Assembly: GCA_002732755.1 (NCBI GenBank) | Contig: NVSP01000177.1 | Coordinates: forward strand, 1 to 5,869 | Source of the DNA: Phycisphaera sp. | GTDB lineage: Bacteria > Planctomycetota > Phycisphaerae > Phycisphaerales > UBA1924 | Direction of reading: 5' to 3' | DNA: 5,869 bases | Shown: positions 1 to 5,063 of the stretch, one piece after another | Layout: each line of letters begins with the position of its first letter | How positions within the stretch are numbered: position 1 is the first letter of the stretch | Notes under the pieces: model-generated | Seen by the model: only the letters and a program-made list of their open reading frames with translations | Databases searched by the model: none | Told to the model about the DNA's origin: nothing | Made by a program: the position numbers and the translations under genes

Positions 1-508
1 AATCATCGGTGAGCCGCCGGTCTGTCGCTTTGTAAATCGTGCTACTTGAGCCGACACCGCATCGCTCCAAGAGATGGTACCTTGGCCGCCCATCTTCCTC
101 GGTTGGCCCAAGATCCATTGGCGGATCACTACCCTCAAGTGCCACTCGCACGCCAGCGGTCTCGCTGATGAGTGCAGAAAGTACGCCAGCGGTTGAAATC
201 TGGTCAACCAAGTCCGGGTAGTTTCCTTGTAGCAATTCGATTGCTTCCTGAAACGTCATGTCATGATCTTGTAGATCGTTGAGCGCATATTCAATCGCGG
301 TGTCAAGGACAACAGGCCGATCTCTAAGCCCCGAAATTGCAGAAAGAAAGAACTCTAGGTCGAAAGAGCTGCCGTCATGCCGTATGCAATCCACATACTC
401 GTCGATGGCATTGACTGCGGCCGCATCACCTTGAGAAGCTTGCGAGGCGAGGATAGCGGCATACTCAGAGTCTGACGGTTCGCCCGACGTGAGTGACAAT
501 TTGACCAT
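1..508 (-). CDS. Ser/Thr protein kinase, N-terminal part (runs off the left edge)
   Basis: This is an open frame of 169 codons from an ATG at 508-506 to the window edge with no stop. The start has a strong AGGAGG at 517-522, 8 bases upstream. Residues 1 to about 140 form an acidic, mostly helical-looking extension. From about residue 142 the sequence reads RYHLLERCGVGSSSTIYKAT, the start of a Hanks-type kinase domain: the glycine-rich loop is G151-V-G153 and the Y-K-A of strand beta-2 is at 159-161. The ATP-binding lysine, the HRD and DFG motifs and any membrane segment lie outside the window, so activity cannot be judged. It would phosphorylate proteins on Ser/Thr. The gene directly upstream encodes an ECF-like sigma factor, and sigma/kinase pairs of this kind are well known in Planctomycetota, so the sigma factor is the likely partner or substrate (inference). 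Confidence 0.8.
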   Translation of the reverse strand, partial: MVKLSLTSGEPSDSEYAAILASQASQGDAAAVNAIDEYVDCIRHDGSSFDLEFFLSAISGLRDRPVVLDTAIEYALNDLQDHDMTFQEAIELLQGNYPDLVDQISTAGVLSALISETAGVRVALEGSDPPMDLGPTEEDGRPRYHLLERCGVGSSSTIYKATDRRLTDD

Positions 509-511
509 GAC

Positions 512-1120
512 TCAATCCTCCTGGCAACATGCTGAATCCGCGAGAACACGGCGAATTGTACACCATCTTTGCCGAGTCGCTTCGGGGCTAATACCAAGTG
601 CTTGCGCCGAAACGGCATGCGGCAAACCGCGGAGCCAGAGTGTAAGCAAAAAACGATCTGATTCGTCTTCAAGTGCATCAAATGCTTGGGCGATTACATG
701 TGCCGAATTTTCTTTGCTTCCAGATTCGATTCTTCGCAGCATCTCTTTAGCCCATACTCCATCTGGACCATCAACTCGGCGCAACTTTGTAATGACGCGT
801 CCTTGATCAATAAGCGCGTTGTCTGCAACGCGAAGCAGCAAGCTAATAAGCTCACCTTCACTCGAAGCGCGAAGTCGTCCCTCAGCAGCCAGTTTGTCTA
901 CTCTTCGCAAAAGCGTTGACATAAGATCCTGGCTGTCAAAAATACGACGGGTTGAGGCATTGAGCTTGCGCCGAATGCGGTTGCGTATGAGCGGCTCCAA
1001 TTCAAAAAGACGCGCGGCGAGTTGCTCACGGGAACGAGCCACTGGAGCGAACTGACCACGCGAACATCCATCTTCTCGGATAGCTGCATCGCCCAAAATT
1101 TCTTGGCTTTCTTGAGTCAC
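512..1120 (-). CDS. ECF-like RNA polymerase sigma factor (sigma-70 family)
   Basis: A 202-aa protein that probably directs RNA polymerase to a small set of promoters. Residues about 34-110 fit sigma region 2: a basic helix (LIRNRIRRKL) is followed by the D62-S-Q-D65-L pattern seen in planctomycete ECF factors, then a long helical stretch with D-Q-G around the usual end of region 2. Residues about 142-193 fit region 4, with a helix-turn-helix around 167-190 (ALGISPEATRQRW). Length is normal for an ECF factor. The start is GTG at 1118-1120, chosen because GGGAGG sits 7 bases upstream (1128-1133) and no better start exists. There is no anti-sigma gene beside it; the following gene is a Ser/Thr kinase, three bases away and probably co-transcribed. 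Control by phosphorylation rather than by a membrane anti-sigma factor is an inference from that context. Confidence 0.82.
   Translation of the reverse strand: MTQESQEILGDAAIREDGCSRGQFAPVARSREQLAARLFELEPLIRNRIRRKLNASTRRIFDSQDLMSTLLRRVDKLAAEGRLRASSEGELISLLLRVADNALIDQGRVITKLRRVDGPDGVWAKEMLRRIESGSKENSAHVIAQAFDALEDESDRFLLTLWLRGLPHAVSAQALGISPEATRQRWCTIRRVLADSACCQED
517..522 (-). promoter_or_regulatory. Shine-Dalgarno of the kinase gene, inside the sigma gene
   Basis: AGGAGG on the minus strand overlaps the last Gln-Glu-Asp codons of the sigma gene and lies 8 bases before the kinase ATG. It fixes the kinase start and suggests coupled translation of the two proteins. Confidence 0.75.
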
Positions 1121-1175
1121 TCAGACACCTCCCGCACGTTTCACCACAACTCTGACAGACTTACCGACAAATACA

Positions 1176-1208
1176 AGCGGATACAGTAGTTCTTTTTTGG
1201 AATCCGCT
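1176..1208. promoter_or_regulatory. Inverted repeat between divergent genes, candidate operator
   Basis: AGCGGAT (1176-1182) and its exact reverse complement ATCCGCT (1202-1208) are separated by 19 bases that include a run of six T. The dyad lies about 55 bases upstream of the sigma gene start and about 75 bases upstream of the secreted mini-protein start, where promoters for both should lie. No convincing -35/-10 pair was found on either strand. A protein-binding role is inferred from position only; a 7-bp match with a long spacer can occur by chance. Confidence 0.3.
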
Positions 1209-1282
1209 CACATCGGCTAGCTCTCTTCCGTCCTCCTTTGTGTCTCAGCGATGAACGCTGGGCGAAATAAGGAGCGTAAGAG

Positions 1283-1498
1283 ATGAAAAAACCACAATTC
1301 CGTGGAATTGCGTCACGTCAGGCACATATTTGTGGAATCGCAGCTATTTGCATCGCTGGAAGCATGGCAGCCCTTCCAGCGGCAGCAGACGACGGTTCTG
1401 ATGAAAGCGTGATCGATATCATCATCGATTGGATCGAAGACTTCTTTGATCCTGAGCCATCAGACGAGGAAGTACCCTCGGATGGGGATAGCTGGTAA
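1283..1498 (+). CDS. Small secreted acidic protein (71 aa), unknown function
   Basis: I do not recognise a family. The start ATG has AAGGAG 8 bases upstream (1269-1274). Residues 1-35 look like a Sec signal peptide: a basic start (MKK, R7, R12), a hydrophobic core around 16-31 (ICGIAAICIAGSMAAL) and a small-residue A-A-A site before D36. The predicted mature part is only 36 residues, of which 15 are Asp/Glu and none is Lys/Arg. Within it VIDIIIDWIEDFF repeats acids every three to four residues between large hydrophobics, as in an amphipathic helix, followed by a Pro/Asp/Glu-rich tail ending in Trp. It would be exported. The stop overlaps the ATG of the HTH gene by one base (TAATG), so the two are probably one transcript with coupled translation. 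It could be a signal peptide-type ligand, a metal-binding or surface peptide, or a poorly constrained accessory product. Confidence 0.62.
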   Translation: MKKPQFRGIASRQAHICGIAAICIAGSMAALPAAADDGSDESVIDIIIDWIEDFFDPEPSDEEVPSDGDSW

Positions 1499-1866
1499 TG
1501 GGTGAAAATATCCAAGTAGAGGTTAAAAGTGGCCCCGAACGAGGGGCCACTTCTCAGTGCGCGGCAGGCATATCTGAGCGGTTGAAAGAAGTCACCGCGG
1601 GGCATTCCTGTAAGCAAATCGCTGAGATGTATGGCATCTCAAGCGAATCCATCCGGCGGTACCTGCGAGGCGGCAGGCCGAGTGTGCAATTTCTTATTGA
1701 TGTGGCTTTGCAAACTGAAACTTCCCTAGATTGGCTCATACTCGGCCGGGGTGCGAGAAACTATAAAGATGCAAAGCAACTGTGGCAATCTGAAACAACT
1801 CAGATACAGCTAACATTGAGGGAAATAATTACAAAATTAGATTGTATTGTGACCTCAGTCAAATAG
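1498..1866 (+). CDS. Helix-turn-helix DNA-binding protein, CI/XRE-like (122 aa)
   Basis: Residues about 25-85 match the pattern of the phage CI-type repressor N-terminal domain: SERLKEV, then helix 2 (CKQIAEMYG, 38-46), a turn, the likely recognition helix (SSESIRRYLRG, 48-58), and a closing R-P-S..FL...A......S.DWLILGRG, which is the typical end of this domain. The remaining tail (about 86-122) is short and looks helical; no LexA/CI-type serine peptidase domain is present, so it is not a self-cleaving repressor. The start ATG overlaps the stop of the secreted mini-protein gene by one base. No other ATG, GTG or TTG start lies between it and the HTH without cutting into the domain. The end of the gene is clearly AT-rich (20 G/C in the 60 bases 1801-1860), unlike the right half of the window. 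Likely role: repressor or activator of its own operon or of the divergent sigma/kinase genes (inference). Confidence 0.75.
   Translation: MGENIQVEVKSGPERGATSQCAAGISERLKEVTAGHSCKQIAEMYGISSESIRRYLRGGRPSVQFLIDVALQTETSLDWLILGRGARNYKDAKQLWQSETTQIQLTLREIITKLDCIVTSVK
1527..1552 (+). terminator. Terminator-like hairpin inside the HTH gene start
   Basis: A perfect 10-bp stem (AAGTGGCCCC, 1527-1536, with GGGGCCACTT, 1543-1552) closes a 6-base loop GAACGA. It is preceded by A residues and followed by TCTCAG, so the U-tract is poor. It starts 28 bases after the stop of the secreted protein gene and covers codons 10-19 of the HTH gene. It may attenuate the downstream gene, act as a leaky terminator or protect the upstream mRNA. 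The stem itself is certain; its function is not. Confidence 0.45.
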
Positions 1867-1887
1867 CATGAGGTTTGAATCGAGGGC

Positions 1888-2241
1888 ATGTTTATCCCAA
1901 AATTCTGGCCAGATATGTCAGTTTACCAGAACAGTCGAATGAATCTTTGGAATTGTGAAGGCGTGGCGCGACGATCGACGCTGCCACTGGGCACACAGGC
2001 TGTGCAGCGTCGGCTTGATGCGTATCGAGTTTGGCACAATCGCTTCCGCCCACATACTGCTCATGGTACATTGACACCGGCCGAAACGGAACAAGGTGTT
2101 TCGCTTTTGGAGGCCGTGACCTACAGACAGAAAGGAGGTATTGAGCCCAGTATCAAGATGCACAGGCGGTGCGTCCGAGGCGATCCGCGATTGGCCTACC
2201 CGGTCATTAGAGTCTCGGAATGCTGCCCGCAGGCCGCGTAA
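1888..2241 (+). pseudogene. C-terminal remnant of a DDE/rve integrase or transposase
   Basis: The segment around 2005-2095 encodes VQRRLDAYRVWHNRFRPH followed by T-A-H-G-T-L-T-P-A-E. This is the hallmark end of the integrase core (rve) in IS3/IS481-type transposases and related planctomycete integrases: a helix, W-(H/Y)-N..RPH, and a closing TP-E. The preceding 40 codons do not look like the D-D parts of the catalytic core, the ATG at 1888 has no usable Shine-Dalgarno, and no other frame nearby supplies the missing catalytic half. The tail after the TP-E motif (EAVTYRQKGG to the TAA at 2239-2241) may be the original C-terminus or adjoining DNA. I read it as a dead fragment of a mobile element; the true left border of homology is near 1950-1970. 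Exact family is unresolved. Confidence 0.6.
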
Positions 2242-2553
2242 AGGCAGCGCACAAACTCTTGGCCCACCTGGATGGTGGTGTCTGGAGCGGATGCAGGCTG
2301 TGTGATGCGGTGACATGTGATTGAAGCGAGTTGGCAACGGCGAGAGCGTGGTGCTTGCTGTTCTTCTTGCTACCCCCTTGGCTTGTCCGCTACTCTATGC
2401 CCAAATAGACGAATAGCCAAATCGGGCCAATCTCTGCGTGAATTGTGCGATGTAATGATTCTCAGAGACTCGCAAGAATCGCGATTATCCCGCAGAAACA
2501 CGGCTAAAACGCCCGCTGGTGCGGGACATTCTGCCGTATATCTAACAGGAAAG
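2242..2553. other. Gene-free stretch between transposase remnant and tRNA-Ser
   Basis: I see no credible gene on either strand here. Open frames that cross it run into the tRNA gene and have no Shine-Dalgarno or recognisable motif. It holds one small hairpin (CCACC/GGTGG, 2264-2278) of no clear meaning and a probable terminator for the tRNA at its right end. I could not see terminal inverted repeats that would close the mobile-element remnant. Confidence 0.5.
2506..2525 (-). terminator. Probable intrinsic terminator of tRNA-Ser(CGA)
   Basis: On the minus strand CCCGC-ACCA-GCGGG (2525-2512) forms a 5-bp GC stem with a tetraloop, followed by CG and TTTT (2509-2506). It starts 29 bases after the tRNA 3' end. 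The stem is short, so efficiency is uncertain. Confidence 0.5.
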
Positions 2554-2640
2554 CGGAGAAGGGGGGATTCGAACCCCCGATGACCCGGAGGCCATACTGG
2601 ATTTCGAATCCAGCGCATTCAACCGCTCTGCCACCTCTCC
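2554..2640 (-). tRNA. tRNA-Ser (anticodon CGA)
   Basis: An 87-base cloverleaf. The acceptor GGAGAGG (2640-2634) pairs with CTTCTCC (2561-2555) with one G-T wobble, and the discriminator base is G (2554). The anticodon arm is CTGGA-TTCGAAA-TCCAG with anticodon CGA (2606-2604), reading UCG codons. A long variable arm, normal for tRNA-Ser, precedes a T arm GGGGG-TTCGAAT-CCCCC. CCA is not encoded. The 3' end faces the accessory-looking DNA to the left, the orientation expected if the tRNA once served as an integration target. Confidence 0.95.
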
Positions 2641-2708
2641 GACGGTTAGCGACATCATAGACCCAAAGGCCCCGCTCGGTCTGCTAAGGTCAATGAATCT
2701 AAAAGGCT

Positions 2709-3278
2709 TTACTCCGCAAGAAGCCGGCCAGCCTCGGCGAAGATCGACTCAGGCTCGGACATCCGCCCTGCACCCACAGCCCGGCACGCCTGCCAGCCCT
2801 CATCCGGCCCGATGAACGCGAACCCATCGCCTCGCAAGGTTTCAAGATTCCGCTGCGTCGCCGGCTGGGCCCACATCACAGCGTTCATCGCGGGTGCCAG
2901 AAGCACCGGCGTCTTCGTCCGATCAACAGCGCTTAAAACAAGCGTCACAACATCATCGGCTCGGCCAGTCGCAAGTCTCGCCATGCAGTCCATCGTGCAG
3001 GGCGCGACGATCACCAAGTCCGCATCCCGAGCCGTTGCAATATGCTGCGGGTCATCGCTTTCGATATGCTCCCACATTGATGTGTACACGGGGTTGCCGC
3101 TGAGCGATTGAAACGTCATCGGCGTGACAAACCTGGTCGCAGCCTCGGTCATCAGCACAGTCACATGCGCGCCCGCTTGCGCAAGCTTGCTCGTAAGCGC
3201 CGCCGATTTGTACGCAGAGATGCCGCCACACACGCCAAGGACGATGCGTTTGTCACTGATTGAAGTGGGAGTGTCCAC
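2709..3278 (-). CDS. coaC: Phosphopantothenoylcysteine decarboxylase (CoaC, stand-alone)
   Basis: An FMN flavoprotein of the HFCD family that decarboxylates 4'-phospho-N-pantothenoylcysteine to 4'-phosphopantetheine in coenzyme A synthesis. At 189 aa it is only the CoaC half: the frame stops after the decarboxylase domain, so the CoaB ligase must be encoded elsewhere. Visible landmarks are the GVCGGISAYK nucleotide-binding start (15-24), the likely catalytic His79 in QHIATA, the P129-A-M-N-A-V-M-W136 motif with Asn132, and Cys165 in ACRAVGAGRM, the reactive cysteine and substrate flap. The motif usually written PASANT reads P-C-T-M-D-C here (93-98), with Asp97 in place of Asn. The start is GTG at 3276-3278; any earlier ATG would lie deep inside rpoZ. 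No Shine-Dalgarno precedes it, but rpoZ stops 19 bases upstream, so translation is probably coupled. Confidence 0.9.
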   Translation of the reverse strand: MDTPTSISDKRIVLGVCGGISAYKSAALTSKLAQAGAHVTVLMTEAATRFVTPMTFQSLSGNPVYTSMWEHIESDDPQHIATARDADLVIVAPCTMDCMARLATGRADDVVTLVLSAVDRTKTPVLLAPAMNAVMWAQPATQRNLETLRGDGFAFIGPDEGWQACRAVGAGRMSEPESIFAEAGRLLAE

Positions 3279-3297
3279 GAGGTTGCTAGTGCGCCGA

Positions 3298-3537
3298 CTA
3301 GAGCAGCGCTTCCTCGGCTTGCTCGACAACATCAATGTTCTCGTCGGGTTCGACGATCTCGATCTTGTCAGCCATGATCTCGGCGACCACGATCTCAAGA
3401 TCAGATCGGCCTTGGCGGTCAACCATCGGGCGAGCGCCGTCCATCAACTGGACAAGCCGGCGCTGGATGACCGTGGTCAGCCTGAACCTGCCGCCAAACT
3501 TATCGACAATCTCTTCGCTCTTAAATGCTTCGATCAT
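3298..3537 (-). CDS. rpoZ: DNA-directed RNA polymerase omega subunit
   Basis: A 79-aa protein, the usual size for omega, which binds the beta' subunit and helps RNA polymerase assemble and stay stable. Residues 8-60 show the family core: EEIVDKFGGRFRLTTVIQRR, then LVQLMDGARPMV and SDLEIVVAEIMADKI. The last 20 residues form an acidic tail. The ATG at 3535-3537 has only a weak purine stretch (AAGAAGAG) upstream. It is followed after 19 bases by coaC, matching the rpoZ-coaBC order common in bacteria; the gmk gene that often precedes rpoZ is not here, since the upstream neighbour is divergent. The 234 bases between the two divergent starts should hold both promoters; a TAGAAT hexamer on the minus strand (3614-3609) is a possible -10 box but has no good -35 partner. 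Confidence 0.93.
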   Translation of the reverse strand: MIEAFKSEEIVDKFGGRFRLTTVIQRRLVQLMDGARPMVDRQGRSDLEIVVAEIMADKIEIVEPDENIDVVEQAEEALL

Positions 3538-3771
3538 GGATGTCGCTCTTCTTGGCCTCTGCCGGGGTCACACCTACGGGCATGAACCAGCCGGGCCTGC
3601 TGGTCATGATTCTAGTCACCTGCTATGGTTCGGGCGAGCCTATCCCCCGTGTTCCAAGGCATCTTCCATGCCAGGATCGCACCGGAAAGGCCCCGTTTCC
3701 AAACCAGCCCCAGTTCGGATCGACCGCATCGTATGGTCGTTTCGACCCTGAAAGCTCCCAAAGAGGCCCCT

Positions 3772-4377
3772 ATGTCAGCAACCAACTGGTCCTTCGGCGA
3801 CAAAGTCACACACGCAGATCGACCCGAATGGGGCGAGGGCCAGATCACCGCGATCCAGCCCGTCATCATCGAAGGCCAGCCCACGCAACGGCTCACCATC
3901 CGCTTCGAGCGAGCAGGCATCAAGAAACTAGCCGCTGCCGTCGCCAATATCAGGCCAGCAAAGAACCAGGCCCCGTCGTCGAATGCCTCAGCGCCTGCCG
4001 CCTCGCAGGACCCAACAAAGATCGGCGACCTCGAACTCGCTGACCGACTCATCAAAATCCCAGACGATGCCCTCGATCCGTTCATCTCGCTCGAAAAACG
4101 ACTCGCCTACGCGCTGGGCCTCTACCGCTTCTCGGACCAGGGCGGCTCCCTTCTCGACTGGGCAGCCATGCAAACCGGTCTCGCCGACCCGCTGAGCAGA
4201 ATCCTCCGCCACGACCTCGAAGCGCACTACGCCAAGTTCCGCCGAAACCTTGATCGGCATACCGGCGATCTCGTGGGTCAGTTGATGCGTCAGGACCGGG
4301 CCGCCGTCCGCAAAGTGGGGGACAAAGCCCCGCCCGAGGGTCAACAAGCGCTGCGCCGGATCCTCGCTAGGCGTTGA
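3772..4377 (+). CDS. DUF3553 domain protein (201 aa)
   Basis: The start ATG at 3772 has AGAGG 6 bases upstream and begins right before the domain; a longer start at 3625 adds 49 residues of unstructured, low-quality sequence and is less likely. Residues 8-62 (FGDKVTHADRPEWGEGQITA, then a T-I-R-F-E.AG.KKL strand pair) match DUF3553, a small beta-barrel resembling the Tudor/KOW-like domain found at the C-terminus of UvrD/PcrA helicases and in transcription-coupling factors. A Pro/Ala/Ser-rich linker (about 63-85) leads to a helical C-terminal part (about 86-200) with IPDDALDPFISLEKRLAYALG and a basic end, which I cannot assign. A role in contacting RNA polymerase or nucleic acid is inferred from the barrel alone. 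It is divergent from rpoZ. Confidence 0.72.
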   Translation: MSATNWSFGDKVTHADRPEWGEGQITAIQPVIIEGQPTQRLTIRFERAGIKKLAAAVANIRPAKNQAPSSNASAPAASQDPTKIGDLELADRLIKIPDDALDPFISLEKRLAYALGLYRFSDQGGSLLDWAAMQTGLADPLSRILRHDLEAHYAKFRRNLDRHTGDLVGQLMRQDRAAVRKVGDKAPPEGQQALRRILARR

Positions 4378-4452
4378 CCCAACGCATCACCCCCGCCAAT
4401 CGGCCAACCCGCACGCCCGGAACGAGCCTCAGCACCCAACGCCCAACGCCAC

Positions 4453-4481
4453 TTGTCAGTGTTGCGCCCGCTTTTTATCTG
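4453..4481 (+). promoter_or_regulatory. Candidate sigma-70 promoter for the 89-aa gene
   Basis: TTGTCA (4453-4458) is one base off the -35 consensus and is followed after 17 bases by TATCTG (4476-4481). It would start transcription near 4488 and leave a leader of about 120 bases before the ATG at 4608. The leader contains a small CGAGC/GCTCG hairpin (4552-4565). Confidence 0.35.
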
Positions 4482-4607
4482 GACTCAGCCCACCTTGCTG
4501 CGGCTTTGGCACGCCGGGCACGCCCGTTGAAAGGTGTTCTGTCAGTCGCACCGAGCCCCGGCTCGTTGCCCGCAGGCAGACATCTCAAAACAGGCAGGAG
4601 CAGCACC

Positions 4608-4877
4608 ATGAGCGAGCGTGAATTCCAGAACCAGTTCAACAAACTTCTTGAAAAGATCAACACCTTGCCAAGCGACCAACAGAACAAACTCAAAGCCATC
4701 GCGTCCGACACCAAAGGCAGGCACGACCAGATGAAGAAAACCATCACCGAGCTTCAGGATTCCCTCGACTATCTCCGCGTCAGCGTTAAGTACCTCGTCT
4801 TCGATCTCGAAGCCACCCGCCGCGAGAACAAACAGCTCCGCTCCCTCCTCGAACGCCGCCCCGAGGACGACATCTAA
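4608..4877 (+). CDS. Small helical/coiled-coil protein (89 aa), conserved-looking
   Basis: I know no function. The start ATG at 4608 has AGGAG 7 bases upstream; a TTG at 4374 would extend the frame by 78 residues of low-quality sequence and is rejected. The protein is almost entirely charged helix: residues 1-45 (FQNQFNKLLEKINTLPSDQQ and on) are a helical hairpin-like segment, and residues about 46-85 are a probable coiled coil (MKKTITELQDSLDYLRVSVK, then YLVFDLEATRRENKQLRSLL). No membrane segment, signal peptide or cysteine is present, so it is cytoplasmic and probably oligomeric. The YLVFDLEATRREN block looks like a conserved family signature I associate with planctomycete hypothetical proteins (memory, not checked). 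It appears to be a single-gene unit with its own candidate promoter and a good terminator. Confidence 0.75.
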   Translation: MSEREFQNQFNKLLEKINTLPSDQQNKLKAIASDTKGRHDQMKKTITELQDSLDYLRVSVKYLVFDLEATRRENKQLRSLLERRPEDDI

Positions 4878-4915
4878 CCCCCGCGCCCAGCCACCAAAAA
4901 ACAGAATCCCCAGCA

Positions 4916-4952
4916 GATCAGGCCCATTCCTCCGGGCCTGGTCTGCGTTTTT
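4916..4952 (+). terminator. Intrinsic terminator after the 89-aa gene
   Basis: A 10-bp stem (GATCAGGCCC, 4916-4925, with GGGCCTGGTC, 4934-4943, one T-G wobble) has an 8-base loop and is followed by TGCG and five T (4948-4952). It begins 39 bases after the stop codon and ends transcription before the tRNA gene. Confidence 0.8.
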
Positions 4953-5063
4953 ACATTCCGCACCGTAGGGGTGGCGTCCCGCCGCCCTTCCCCGAAACCT
5001 TCCAAGAACTTCCCCCCGCCGTCCAGTGCCAAGCACCTTATCCGTGCGTACCATGCTCCCCTA

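Noticed and set aside
2370..2618. Minus-strand frame with a GFESPLLRF-like stretch
   Set aside because: This is the translated tRNA-Ser(CGA); such peptides are a known annotation artefact.
2659..2682. AGACC/GGTCT inverted repeat between coaC and tRNA-Ser
   Set aside because: Only 5 bp with a 14-base loop and no T-run; not convincing as a terminator.
3625..3771. Upstream extension of the DUF3553 gene
   Set aside because: The extra 49 residues have no domain character, and the ATG at 3772 has a good ribosome site directly before the domain.
3538..3771. Promoters between rpoZ and the DUF3553 gene
   Set aside because: TAGAAT (minus, 3614-3609) and TATGGT (plus, about 3623) resemble -10 boxes, but neither has an acceptable -35 at the right distance.
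4374..4607. TTG-start extension of the 89-aa gene
   Set aside because: The added residues look like untranslated leader, and a promoter candidate lies inside it.
4542..5054. 170-aa minus-strand frame
   Set aside because: It is antisense to the 89-aa gene and its terminator; low-complexity Gly/Phe-rich shadow of GC-rich codons.
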